DNA of 64,000 nt from LMUY01 sp965198895 (GCA_965198895.1 OZ240676.1:3720001-3784000), one strand, 5' to 3'. Positions 45,791 through 54,471 are shown, counted from the first letter of the stretch. Translations and numbers: made by a program. Notes: a model not told the origin generated them from the letters alone.

Positions 45791-46333
45791 GGCGCAGCCT
45801 CCTTTCCGGCCTCCGTCAGGTGTATCATCCCAGAAAAACTCCAAGCCTCAGCCACCGCCTGATCACGACAGCAGGCACGAACTCGAACACTCGTGCGAAG
45901 CGCATTTTGGACGTCGACTCCCTGCATCCAAAATCGTCGTCGTTTCGTATTCGGTTCATGGCGCCATCTCGATCCCTCTTGGACATCCTAGACCAGCCGC
46001 TCATGCAGACGTTGAGCGAAATCATCGACTCTCCCAACTCCGCTCCCAGGGTGCGGGAGTTAGCCAAAAAGGCATGTAGCATGATCGAGGTCGCCCCTCG
46101 GGTGACGTCCCCGCCAACGCTTTCGAGTATGTGCTAGCCGAGACGGATACGCTGATTCTTCCTCTGGCATTCCCCGGTCCCCTGTACGCTCAAAGCTATC
46201 GGGTGATGCTGCTGGAGGAGGGACACTTTGTGTTAGATACACGAGACGGCTCATTTCGGGCCGAACAGTGGTTGGTTTTGCGCGGCTGCGGTCCCAGCTG
46301 CTGGACCAGATTCGTGTGCATGAGGGGGCCGCT
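45791..46333. other. Region of unclear coding content
   Basis: About 540 bases with several overlapping short frames and none convincing. The best is a plus-strand frame at 45958-46137 (59 codons, MAPSRSLLDILDQPLMQ..., with a helical RVRELAKKACSMIE). A second at 46131-46337 runs into the next gene. Codon use looks less biased here than in neighbours, as in decaying sequence. Confidence 0.35.
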
Positions 46334-47260
46334 TTGACGTTAACCCGACGCGCCCTCGCGGCCGGTTTTTGCACGCTGCCGATGGTGACCCGCGCTGCTG
46401 GCAAACCGGTCCGGCTGGGCTTGCAGAAAGCTGGTTCGTTGGTTCTGCTGCGTCAGCAGGGCGTACCCGGGCTGGACGTGGAGTGGGTGGAGTTCAACTC
46501 AGGCCCGGCCATCATGGAGGCGATCAACGCCGGAGCGGTGGATTTCGCCGGCTGCGGTGACACCCCGCCGATCTTTGCCCAGGCGGCCGGCGTGGAAATG
46601 CTGTACGTCGGCGCGCAGCCCAACAAGGGCGCCAACATCGGCATCGTCGTGCACGCGGATGGGCCGATCCACACCGTGGGCGATTTGCGCGGCAAGCGGT
46701 TGGCGTTCACCAAGGGCTCCACGGTGCAGAACCTGGTCGTCCGCTGCCTTGCCGCCGCCGGGTTGAAATTGTCTGACACGCAGGTCGCCTTCCTGTCGGT
46801 AGCAGATGCCGCCTCCGCTTTTCGCAGCGGCTCGGTGGACGCGTTCGCGGCGTGGGACCCGTATTTCGGTATCGCGGAGGCCGAACCCAACGTGCGCGTA
46901 CTGACCACCGGCGAGGGCGTGGCACCGACCAATTTCTTCTTCGTCGCCAGCAAGAGGTTTGCCCTGGGTCAGCCGGACTCGCTGATGACCCTGCTGGACG
47001 CGATCAACGTCGCCGCGGGTTGGGCGAAGTCGCATCCCGAGCAGGTCGCGCAGACCATGGCCGCGGTGACGAACGTCCCGATCGGTCCGCAGCGCGTGGT
47101 CGCCGCCCGTACCCTGTTTGCAGTACAGGCCATGGACCCGGCCATCATCGCCCAGCAGCAAACCATCGTCGACAGTTTTCGTGATCTCCACATTATCCCT
47201 GTCCACGTCGATGTGGCCGCTGCCGTCTGGATGCCACCCCGTTCGATCATTCCGGTTTAG
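46334..47260 (+). CDS. ABC transporter substrate-binding protein, SsuA/aliphatic sulfonate type
   Basis: A 308-residue periplasmic binding protein of the SsuA/TauA/NMT1 group. The likely start is a TTG (MTLTRRALAAGF) with GAGGGGG five bases upstream; longer GTG starts exist. The N-terminus has a twin-arginine-like TRRALAAG signal. Typical segments are VRLGLQKAGSLVLLRQQG, DLRGKRLAFTKGSTVQNLV and DAFAAWDPYFGIAEAEP. No permease or ATPase gene is adjacent, so its transporter is elsewhere. Sulfonates are the likely ligands, by family only. Confidence 0.88.
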   Translation: MTLTRRALAAGFCTLPMVTRAAGKPVRLGLQKAGSLVLLRQQGVPGLDVEWVEFNSGPAIMEAINAGAVDFAGCGDTPPIFAQAAGVEMLYVGAQPNKGANIGIVVHADGPIHTVGDLRGKRLAFTKGSTVQNLVVRCLAAAGLKLSDTQVAFLSVADAASAFRSGSVDAFAAWDPYFGIAEAEPNVRVLTTGEGVAPTNFFFVASKRFALGQPDSLMTLLDAINVAAGWAKSHPEQVAQTMAAVTNVPIGPQRVVAARTLFAVQAMDPAIIAQQQTIVDSFRDLHIIPVHVDVAAAVWMPPRSIIPV

Positions 47261-47399
47261 GGGACGCCTCCCATCCACTGCGGCGGACGGCGGACCTCTC
47301 TCGTCGACGATCGGCTGTCCGTTACGAGGGCATCGTCGCCGATGATGCGGTCCGCCGCGACGCGACCGTCGGGCGACAGACCGCTGAAAATGAGATCAA

Positions 47400-47476
47400 T
47401 GGCGGACCCGACACGATTCGAACGTGCGACCTTCGCCTTCGGAGGGCGACGCTCTATCCAGCTGAGCTACGGGTCC
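47400..47476 (-). tRNA. tRNA-Arg (CCG anticodon)
   Basis: On the minus strand: acceptor GGACCCG pairs with CGGGTCC, the D-arm is AGCTCAGCTGGATAGAGC, the anticodon stem is TCGCC/GGCGA with loop CTCCGAA (anticodon CCG), and the T-loop is GTTCGAATC. The discriminator is G and the 3' CCA is encoded (TGG at 47400-47402 on the plus strand). It reads the CGG codon. Confidence 0.95.
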
Positions 47477-47499
47477 CGCAAAAACCTCAATACATCAGG

Positions 47500-48540
47500 C
47501 TAGAATTCAAAGCCACCCCTAGGATTGTAGCGGCTCGCCCAGGCCGCCGCGGCGATGTCGGCCCCCGACGGGAGTAGCGCATCCGGGTGCTTGATCCAGG
47601 CAATCACATCGCCAATCACCGCCTGGCGGTCCAAGTCGCGCATCAGCAAGTGGTAACCGTTCGGATACACGGCCCGCCGCGTGTCCGGAGGGAGGTGCGC
47701 CCAGGCAACCGCCATCGCACTCGCGGGCACCAAGTCGTCGTGGCCGCCATAGGCGATGAAAGTACGGCCTCGCACGGCGGGCGCGGCGGCCTGTGCCGAG
47801 TCCATCAGGTCGACCAACCCCTTCAGCACCGACACCTGGGTGCTGCGGATCGTCAACGGGTCGCGGGCCAGCGCGATCAACGCGGCGCGGTTGTCGCTGG
47901 CGTGGACGCGCACTGGTACGTCACCGGCGGTGATGCGGTAGCCGGGTGCGACGCCGTTCGCCGCCCACAAGGCACTTGCCAGCACGAAGCCCTGCTCCGA
48001 TCTGCCCCACACGGCGGGTGACAGCATGATCGTGCCGGCGATCGGCGGCGGGTTGGGGCGGGCGGCCAAATCCAGGGCGACAGCGCCACCCATGCTCTCG
48101 CCCATGACGTAGACCGGGGTCGCCGGATAGCGGCGGTGCAGCTCGCGGGCCATGGTGTCGGCGTCGTCCACCAAGGCGTTCACGCCGGGCCATGTCTTCC
48201 GGGCGGCGGTGTCGCCGAAGCCGCGCTGGTCGGGGGCGTAGACGGCGATCCCCGCGTTGGCGAACACCGGGCCGGGCAGCGCCCACTGGTCGCGGCTGTC
48301 GTTGAAGCCGTGCAGCGCCAGGATCACGGCGCTGGGCGGTTGGCCCGAAGGCGGCAGCCAGACCTGGACGGGCAGGCGCGCGCCGTCCGCCATCGTGAAC
48401 GCATCGTCGGCCACCGGGTGAACGAGCAGCGGCGTGTCAGCCGTCCCATAGGGGGGAAGCCGGGCCGAGCAGGCGCCCAGCATGAGAGCCCCAAGAAAGA
48501 CGGATGATGCAGCGAGGCAGGCGCGGACGGTTGAACTCAT
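47500..48540 (-). CDS. Alpha/beta-hydrolase lipoprotein (monoacylglycerol lipase-like)
   Basis: A 346-residue serine hydrolase. The chosen start MSSTVRACLAASSVFLG gives a lipoprotein signal with lipobox LGAC near residue 24. The oxyanion region is ILALHGFNDSRDQW, the nucleophile elbow GESMGG, the acid is probably the Asp in AYGGHDDLVP, and the His is in NGYHLLMRD. The fold resembles lysophospholipase/monoglyceride lipase (PldB-like). Upstream in-frame starts exist within 33 bases. The substrate is unproven. Confidence 0.85.
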   Translation of the reverse strand: MSSTVRACLAASSVFLGALMLGACSARLPPYGTADTPLLVHPVADDAFTMADGARLPVQVWLPPSGQPPSAVILALHGFNDSRDQWALPGPVFANAGIAVYAPDQRGFGDTAARKTWPGVNALVDDADTMARELHRRYPATPVYVMGESMGGAVALDLAARPNPPPIAGTIMLSPAVWGRSEQGFVLASALWAANGVAPGYRITAGDVPVRVHASDNRAALIALARDPLTIRSTQVSVLKGLVDLMDSAQAAAPAVRGRTFIAYGGHDDLVPASAMAVAWAHLPPDTRRAVYPNGYHLLMRDLDRQAVIGDVIAWIKHPDALLPSGADIAAAAWASRYNPRGGFEF

Positions 48541-48590
48541 GGCCGCTACCGCTATCATCGTCGCGTATCCCATTCCAGTCGAGGTTCCGT

Positions 48591-48809
48591 ATGCCCTTCG
48601 GCGTAGACACGCCCCAGACGCCGCCAGGCATGCCCTCCGGCGAGCACGAGATCATCCATGTGGACGACCGCGTGGTCGCCTGCGACGGTGGCAGCGCCGG
48701 GTTGGGCCATCCCCGCGTGTGGCTGCGCATCGTGCACGAGCAGACGTTCTGCCCGTATTGCTCGCGCGTCTACGTGCTGAACCCCGGCGCATCGGACACC
48801 GGGCACTGA
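48591..48809 (+). CDS. Zinc-finger protein, NDUFS6-like (zf-CHCC)
   Basis: A 72-residue protein with the zf-CHCC arrangement: VACDGG, then LGHPRVWL, then CPYCSRVYVL, giving the ligands Cys-His-Cys-Cys. Mitochondrial NDUFS6 and its alphaproteobacterial homologues belong to complex I. The start MPFGVDTPQTPPG is used because the longer frame is not protein-like. Its stop lies just ahead of, or inside, the polA initiation region. Confidence 0.88.
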   Translation: MPFGVDTPQTPPGMPSGEHEIIHVDDRVVACDGGSAGLGHPRVWLRIVHEQTFCPYCSRVYVLNPGASDTGH

Positions 48810-48835
48810 GCGGCGAGACAGCGCCCCTCCATCTG

Positions 48836-51526
48836 GTGCTCGTGGACGGGTCGGGGTTCATCTTCCGCGCCTTCCACGCGCTGCCGCCGATGACCCGGCC
48901 CGACGGCACCCCGGTGAACGCCGTGTTCGGCTTCACCAACATGCTGGCGCGGCTGCTGAAGGACCATGCCGGCACGCACATCGCCGTCATCTTCGACGCC
49001 GGCCGCACGACGTTCCGCAACCGCATCTACGACGCCTACAAGGCGCAGCGGCCGGAGCCGCCGTCGGAGCTGATCCCGCAATTCGCCCTGGTGCGGGATG
49101 CCACGCTGGCGTTCAACGTCCCCTCCATCGAGCTGGCCGACTGGGAGGCGGACGACCTGATCGCCGCCTACACCAAGGCCGCGGTGGAAGCAGGGGGCCA
49201 GGTCACCATCGTGTCCTCCGACAAAGACCTGATGCAGCTGATCCGGCCCGGCGTGATCATGCAGGATCCGATCAAGCAGAAGTCGATCGGCCCCGATGAG
49301 GTGCGCGAAAAATTCGGCTGCGGCCCCGAGAAGATGATCGACCTGCTGGCCCTGATGGGCGACAGCGTCGACAACGTGCCCGGCGTGCCCGGCATCGGCC
49401 CGAAAACCGCCTGCCAGTTGCTGTCCGAGTTCGGCGACCTGGAGGGCGTGCTGGCCGCCGCCCCCGCAATGAAGCCGTCCAAGCGGCGCGAGCTGCTGAT
49501 CACCCACGCCGAGCAGGCCCGCGTTTCGCGCGAACTGGTGATCCTGCGGGACGACGCCCCGATGCCCGAACCGCTCGACACCCTGGGTGTGCGCGAGCCG
49601 GACCGGGCGAGCCTGGCCGCGTGGCTGCACGGCATGGGCTTCCGGTCTACCGCGACCCGGCTCGGGCTGGACGGCCCGGTCGGCGAGGATACGCCGCCAC
49701 CCGCTCCGTCGGAGCAGGTGCTTCCCTTCGGCCCGTATGAAGCCGTCGGCGAACTCGCGGCGCTCGAGGCAGTGCTGGCGGACGCGCGTGCTGGTGGCCT
49801 GCTGGCGATCCACCCGGGGGTGGGCAGTGCGGGGCTGGTCGGCCTGGGTTTGGCGACCGGGCAGGGCAGGGCGGTCTACGTGCCGCTTGGCCACCAGGGG
49901 GATCTGGACCGGCCCGTGCAGCAGGTCCGGATGGAGGAGGCGCAGGCAGCGTTGGCGCCCGTGCTGGCGGACCGGTCTGTCCTGAAAGTGTTCCACGACG
50001 CGAAGGCGGGGCTTTGGGCGCTGCACCGCGCCGGGTTCGCCGATACCGTCGCGGTCGATGACGCGATGCTACTGTCCTACGCCCAGGACGCCGGCGCCCA
50101 CGGGCACACGCTGGAGGACCTGGCCCGCATGCATCTGGGCCACCCCGTCAGCGGCCTTGACGTCGCCACCGGCACCGGGCGTGCCCGGCTCCCGTTGTCG
50201 CAGGTGCCGGTCGAGCGGGCCACGGCCCATGTCGCGGAGGCGGCCGATTGCGTGCTGCGGCTGCGGCACACGCTGCGCCCCCGGTTGGCCGATGCGAAGG
50301 CGACGGGGCTGTATGAACAGCTGGAGCGCCGGCTGATCCCCGTGCTGGTGGAGATGGAGCGGGCCGGCATCATGGTGGACGAGGAGGAACTGCGCCGCCT
50401 CTCCGCCGATTTCGGTGACCGCATGGCGTTGGCCGAGACCGATATCCACAAGATGGCCGGCCGTCCGTTCAACCTGGGCAGCCCCAAGGTGCTGGGCGAG
50501 ATCCTGTTCGACGAGATGAAGCTGCCAGGCGGCCGCCGCACCAGCAGCGGCACCTGGGGCACCGATGCCGCCGTGCTGCAGCAGCTCGCGGACGGAGGGG
50601 CCGAACTGCCGGGCCGGATCCTGGAATGGCGGCAGCTCGCGAAGCTGAAATCCACCTATGCCGACGCGCTGGTCACGGAGATCAACCCGGTGACCCGGCG
50701 CGTCCACACCACCTACGGCATGGCGGCGTCCACCACCGGGCGGCTGTCGTCCAACGACCCCAACCTGCAGAATATCCCGATCCGGACGGAGGAGGGCGGC
50801 CGCATCCGCAAGGCCTTCGTCGCCGCCCCCGGCCATGTGCTGGTGAGTGCGGACTACTCGCAGATCGAACTGCGCCTGCTGGCCCATGTCGCGGACGTGC
50901 CGGCGCTCAGCGAGGCGTTCGCCACCGGCCAGGATATTCACAGCCGGACGGCCAGCGAGGTGTTCGGTGTGCCGATGGCGGAGATGACCGGGCTGATAAG
51001 GCGCCGGGCCAAGGCGATCAATTTCGGCATCATCTATGGCATCAGCGCGTTCGGCCTGGGCCGCCAACTGGGCATCGAGCCCGGCGAAGCCAAAAGCTAC
51101 ATCGACGCCTATTTCGCCCGCTATCCCGGCATCCGCGCCTACATGGAAGCCACGCGGGAGGAGGCGCGCATTCGCGGCTTCGTGCTGACCCCGTTCGGCC
51201 GCCGCTGCTGGGTGCCCGGCATCGCCGACCGCAACGCGGCCAAGCGGGGCTACGCCGAGCGGCAGGCAAGCAATGCGCCGCTGCAGGGCGGGGCGGCCGA
51301 CATCATCAAGCGGGCGATGGTGAAGCTGCCCAGCGCGTTGGCGGCGGCGGGGCTCAAAGGCCGGATGCTGCTGCAGGTGCACGACGAGTTGCTGTTCGAG
51401 GCGCCGGAGGACGAAGCGGACACGCTGGCCGAGCTGGCGCGGGACGTGATGCAGGGCGCGGCGGTGCTGTCGGTGCCCCTGGTGGTGGAAACCGGCAAAG
51501 GCCGTAGCTGGGGCGACGCGCACTGA
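48836..51526 (+). CDS. polA: DNA polymerase I
   Basis: About 896 residues. The 5' nuclease domain (residues 1-290) has VDGSGFIFRAFHALPP, DWEADDLIAAY and GDSVDNVPGVPGIGPKTA. The polymerase has motif A DYSQIELR, motif B RRAKAINFGIIYG and motif C QVHDELLFE. In the middle domain the 3'-5' exonuclease residues are lost: AIHPGVG replaces FDTET (near residue 323), and HDAKAG replaces QNLKYD (near 385). The start is unsettled: a GTG at 48836 gives MLVDGSG, a CTG at 48806 overlaps the preceding stop, and the long open frame before that is not protein-like. Confidence 0.93.
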   Translation: MLVDGSGFIFRAFHALPPMTRPDGTPVNAVFGFTNMLARLLKDHAGTHIAVIFDAGRTTFRNRIYDAYKAQRPEPPSELIPQFALVRDATLAFNVPSIELADWEADDLIAAYTKAAVEAGGQVTIVSSDKDLMQLIRPGVIMQDPIKQKSIGPDEVREKFGCGPEKMIDLLALMGDSVDNVPGVPGIGPKTACQLLSEFGDLEGVLAAAPAMKPSKRRELLITHAEQARVSRELVILRDDAPMPEPLDTLGVREPDRASLAAWLHGMGFRSTATRLGLDGPVGEDTPPPAPSEQVLPFGPYEAVGELAALEAVLADARAGGLLAIHPGVGSAGLVGLGLATGQGRAVYVPLGHQGDLDRPVQQVRMEEAQAALAPVLADRSVLKVFHDAKAGLWALHRAGFADTVAVDDAMLLSYAQDAGAHGHTLEDLARMHLGHPVSGLDVATGTGRARLPLSQVPVERATAHVAEAADCVLRLRHTLRPRLADAKATGLYEQLERRLIPVLVEMERAGIMVDEEELRRLSADFGDRMALAETDIHKMAGRPFNLGSPKVLGEILFDEMKLPGGRRTSSGTWGTDAAVLQQLADGGAELPGRILEWRQLAKLKSTYADALVTEINPVTRRVHTTYGMAASTTGRLSSNDPNLQNIPIRTEEGGRIRKAFVAAPGHVLVSADYSQIELRLLAHVADVPALSEAFATGQDIHSRTASEVFGVPMAEMTGLIRRRAKAINFGIIYGISAFGLGRQLGIEPGEAKSYIDAYFARYPGIRAYMEATREEARIRGFVLTPFGRRCWVPGIADRNAAKRGYAERQASNAPLQGGAADIIKRAMVKLPSALAAAGLKGRMLLQVHDELLFEAPEDEADTLAELARDVMQGAAVLSVPLVVETGKGRSWGDAH

Positions 51527-51676
51527 GCGTAGGACGGCTGCGGTGTGTTGACGTCCCGTCCCGTTCCATGCTGCCAAAGCATGGCTTGGCCCTGGCATCT
51601 GCGGCATGACGGCCGGATCGACGTGAACCACGTCAATGCCGTGAAGCGCCGCCGCTGGGCCGCCGCCTCCGCCGCC
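51527..51676. other. Intergenic region with hairpin after polA
   Basis: Contains CCATGCT-GCCAA-AGCATGG (51566-51584), a 7-bp stem with a 5-base loop and no T-run. It lies between the convergent polA and a hypothetical gene; no gene is supported. Confidence 0.45.
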
Positions 51677-52396
51677 TCAGCCGTCCGGGGCAGCGCCGCG
51701 CCCGCGAGGTGGCAGAGGGGGATGCAGTGGAGCATGGCGGGGGTGCTTCGTCACCACCGGCCGTTGCTGCGCCGCCTCCAAGCGCTCCGCCGCGGCGGGG
51801 GAGGGATCGCCGGCGATGTCCGTCGCGGCTTGGGCGGTCAGGCCGAGGTCGCGGCAGATCGCGGCGATGACGTCGCCGGCGGGGCCGTCCAGCCCGCCAT
51901 CGGCCTCCAGCCCGTCCAGCTTCTCGTGCAGGTCGTCGAACAAGCGCTCGGCCGCCTCGCCGTACGCGTGCCGGGCAATCCGCTCGCCGACGGTGCGCGC
52001 GATCTGCCGCCGGGCCATCGCCTGCCGATCGTCCGCCCGGCTCCGGCGCGGCCACCCGGCATCCAGCCGCCCGATCAGCGCCACCGTCCGCCGCACCGCG
52101 CGGGCGGCGCGCTCGAAGGATTGCGTCGTCTCGGCGACCCGGATCGAGGCTTGTTTCAGCGCCGTATCGGCAGTGTCCACGGCGCAGCCGGCCATTTGCA
52201 CGTCGTGCAGCGACCCCACGGTTTTCAGGTGCTCGGGCAGCCCCGTGCTGGCGACGGCGATGATCTGCCCGTCGGCCTCGGCCACCACCGCCGCCACCCG
52301 TGCGATGCGCAGGCCGATCTCCACCAACTCCATGAGTGCGTCACGCAGGGTGGGATCGGCGGCAGCGGAACGGGGGGTGGGATCGGGTGTGGCCAT
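51677..52396 (-). CDS. Hypothetical helical protein
   Basis: A 239-residue soluble protein of unknown family. Helix-rich segments include ALMELVEIGLRIARVAAVV, a basic RRTVALIGRLDAGWPRRSR stretch, and GEAAERLFDDLHEKLDGLE. The C-terminus is Pro/His/Arg-rich and probably disordered. It has no signal peptide or membrane segment. It lies at the left edge of the AT-rich island but keeps high-GC codon use like the core genes. Confidence 0.65.
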   Translation of the reverse strand: MATPDPTPRSAAADPTLRDALMELVEIGLRIARVAAVVAEADGQIIAVASTGLPEHLKTVGSLHDVQMAGCAVDTADTALKQASIRVAETTQSFERAARAVRRTVALIGRLDAGWPRRSRADDRQAMARRQIARTVGERIARHAYGEAAERLFDDLHEKLDGLEADGGLDGPAGDVIAAICRDLGLTAQAATDIAGDPSPAAAERLEAAQQRPVVTKHPRHAPLHPPLPPRGRGAAPDG

Positions 52397-52689
52397 TTGC
52401 CAGAATGAACCACAGGAGGGGGTATCGTCCCAAGCCCTTGTGCGCGCCGTGTGCCGGCAGGAGGCTGGATGCCGCGTGTGAGCGCACCATCCTGACGAAG
52501 TACGATACGCTTGAGCATTGCACCCTGAGCTTGCTGATGCGTGGCCTGTGCTACCACTCTCGATCCCGGGGAGGACGTCCCGGCACGCCCCTTGGCCGCC
52601 TAATATCTAATTATGGAAAGTCTTCAGAGGTCCGCTTCCGACCCATAGCCGACTTGCCGAAGTGGGTGACCCAGCACTGCAAAGGGTAA
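52397..52689. other. Left boundary of the AT-rich island with a remnant repeat
   Basis: No gene is supported. Base composition shifts from GC-rich to AT-rich around 52.6 kb. At 52629-52652, GGTCCGCTTCCGACCCATAGCCGAC has both ends of the island's palindromic repeat but lacks the centre. Confidence 0.5.
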
Positions 52690-52908
52690 TCATGGACATT
52701 CAGACCCGTTCCGCTTTAGCAGTTGAGTCTTCCGCACAGAGCGCTCTCGTAATTTAAGCCAAAAGTAAAGACACAAAAAGAAAAGTATAAATGCTGTTAC
52801 AATGACGGCCTGTGCGATTGGAGAGTTCTTGGACAGAAGGAAAAGAGCTGTTCCAACCACCATTGAGCCATAGGGTATCAACTTGGATTTGGGTTTTGAC
52901 ACGGACAT
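52690..52908 (-). CDS. Small two-helix membrane protein
   Basis: A 72-residue protein with a basic N-terminus (MSVSKPKSKLIPYG), hydrophobic segments at about residues 12-26 and 31-51, and a basic C-terminal tail (LRERSVRKTQLLKR). Its codon use is AT-rich, unlike the ribosomal genes. Unknown family. It lies alone between a remnant repeat and repeat copy A. Confidence 0.5.
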   Translation of the reverse strand: MSVSKPKSKLIPYGSMVVGTALFLLSKNSPIAQAVIVTAFILFFLCLYFWLKLRERSVRKTQLLKRNGSECP

Positions 52909-53010
52909 GTTTCCCGATTTCTACCCCGAATGCGGAGATATCTACCATGCAAACACGTTAGACAGGGTCAGTAAGGGTCAGTCTTTGTCTGAGACGGATG
53001 CACACCGCAG

Positions 53011-53074
53011 TGACCGCTTTCCACCATACCCTGTCATAGCTCCGCGTGGCGGCTGCTGTCGACCCCATAGGGGA
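53011..53074. repeat. Island palindromic repeat, copy A
   Basis: Reads ACCGCTTTCCACCATACC...TCATAGCTCCGCGTGGCGG...TCGACCCCATAGGGG. The left arm and central CCGC-GTG-GCGG hairpin match copies B and C; the right arm is eroded (AGGGGA in place of AGCGGA). About 375 bases around it (52909-53288) hold no supported gene. Confidence 0.8.
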
Positions 53075-53288
53075 AAAACGACCTACCATCACCCGACGCA
53101 AACACCATTGATGTTTTCACCCGAGCAAGTGTCAGCGCGGTCACGACCTTTCATGACACTCTATGACTTCACGATAAATCAGCAAATCTATTATTTTATG
53201 TGCCATCGTCGAGACGTGCAGATGAATTCGCCAGACCGCTTGCGACGCGCTCTGAATGATATGTATGGGCACCGGAAGGATACTGAAA

Positions 53289-53624
53289 ATGCGCACTGTC
53301 TTTGCTGTTCAGTTTCTTTGTCTCTTGGCCGTAAACTTTGTCTCAAGTGTTACGTACGGACGGATGACACATTCTTATCAGCCGGATAAAACGGGGTTGC
53401 TGATAACCGGGCTTGCGACGCTCTTATCATACATGTTGATATTAGCCGAGGTAGCCTTTGCTACATATCGCTTGGGAACATCGGAGCGTTATGGGAAGCT
53501 TCTCTTGCGCAGCCGCGCTCAAGGAAGGCACTTTGCACCTACCAAATTTATGCTGACCTTTATCGTCGTGCTATCAAGCTTTCTATTCATATGGCGGTTT
53601 TCGATCGAGCACCTATCACATTGA
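53289..53624 (+). CDS. Small three-helix membrane protein
   Basis: A 111-residue protein starting MRTVFAVQFLCLLAVNF. Hydrophobic segments lie at about residues 3-21, 36-59 and 86-105. The second helix contains LILAEVAFATYR; a basic loop RSRAQGRHFAPTKF leads to the third. The same helix-2/loop pattern occurs in the gene at 53946, so the two look like distant paralogues. The longer upstream start is less likely. AT-rich codon use. Function unknown. Confidence 0.6.
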   Translation: MRTVFAVQFLCLLAVNFVSSVTYGRMTHSYQPDKTGLLITGLATLLSYMLILAEVAFATYRLGTSERYGKLLLRSRAQGRHFAPTKFMLTFIVVLSSFLFIWRFSIEHLSH

Positions 53625-53700
53625 AGCGGCGCATTGGGGACTGGCGAATCGATCTGCCAAGACGCCCCCATGACGACTAAGGTCGATCAACTAAACGGAG

Positions 53701-53766
53701 CGTCCGCTTTCCACCATATGCTGGCATAGCTCCGCGTGGCGGCTGCTTCCGACCCATAGCGGACGG
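53701..53766. repeat. Island palindromic repeat, copy B
   Basis: The best-preserved copy: ends CGTCCGCT and AGCGGACG are perfect inverted repeats; inside are TTCCACCATATGCTGGCATAG, the hairpin CCGC-GTG-GCGG, and CTGCTTCCGACCCAT. The surrounding gap (53625-53945) holds nothing else. Confidence 0.88.
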
Positions 53767-53945
53767 TGTGGGTCAGGCGAACGCCTGTGTAATCGCATTA
53801 TCAATTGCTGAGGACGTGCAAGCGTCGGGTAGGACGCGCGCCGACTTTTCCTGACACAGCATGATTTGCTGCAAAGCGATCCGCCATTCTAACTTGTAAG
53901 CTGTAACACGAAACCGTTTGGATGCGATAAGGTCTCGTATAAACC

Positions 53946-54293
53946 ATGATCACAAATACTAAACTTGGCAGGCCTGCTCTATTGGTGTTTTGGGTTCAGC
54001 TTATGGTTGTTCTTGGGTTGGAGTTGTATGTTGAACGTGACTCTGGCTTGGCTCTGAAGAACTACTACACGGGTCATCTAAGTTTGCCATTGATCGCGTT
54101 AGCTCTGGTGATGAGACTTATAATGTATGCAGAAATGGCTTTGATTTTATATGTCACTTATCGATCAACGTATCGGAATATCTTTTTTCGTACAAATACC
54201 GTTGGGCGATCAGTGCCCACTGGCCTGGGCTATGGATTATGCGCCGCCATGGGCATATTCATTATCGTTTTCAGACTATTTGTGAGGCAATAG
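53946..54293 (+). CDS. Small three-helix membrane protein, paralogue-like
   Basis: A 115-residue protein starting MITNTKLGRPALLVFWVQL. Hydrophobic segments lie at about residues 11-27, 45-69 and 93-112. Helix 2 contains IMYAEMALILYVTYR, followed by the loop FRTNTVGRSVPTGLG; compare AEVA...TYR and RAQGRHFAPT in the gene at 53289. It is strongly AT-rich relative to the core genome. Lies alone between repeat copies B and C. Function unknown. Confidence 0.62.
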   Translation: MITNTKLGRPALLVFWVQLMVVLGLELYVERDSGLALKNYYTGHLSLPLIALALVMRLIMYAEMALILYVTYRSTYRNIFFRTNTVGRSVPTGLGYGLCAAMGIFIIVFRLFVRQ

Positions 54294-54404
54294 TCACTCT
54301 TCACGATGTCCTTGAGAGATAACAGCTAAACGTAGTGCAGGAGGTGGTTCAAATTCTCGCAGCCGAACTTTAACTGATTTCAGGCGATGGTGCTCACCAG
54401 CCGA

Positions 54405-54471
54405 ATGTCCGCTAACCACCATATGCTGGCATAGCTCCGCGTGGCGGCTGCTGTCGACCCAAAGCGGACAT
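54405..54471. repeat. Island palindromic repeat, copy C
   Basis: Ends ATGTCCGCT and AGCGGACAT are perfect 9-bp inverted repeats if one A is skipped on the right. The interior matches copy B closely (ACCACCATATGCTGGCATAGCT, then CCGCGTGGCGG, then GTCGACCCA). Confidence 0.88.

Noticed and set aside
48482..48835. Long N-terminal extension of polA
   Set aside because: It overlaps the zinc-finger gene and has Arg/Ala/Pro composition unlike any DNA polymerase I.
52400..52620. Possible structural RNA (SRP RNA or similar) in the gap before the island
   Set aside because: The hallmark SRP motif is absent and no long-range pairing was evident by eye.
52883..53389. Plus-strand frame of 168 codons at the left of the island
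   Set aside because: It runs through repeat copy A, overlaps the start of the better-supported gene at 53289, and has no family features.
53011..54471. CRISPR array
   Set aside because: Repeats are about 65 bp, 600-700 bp apart, with genes and not short spacers between them; no cas gene is visible.
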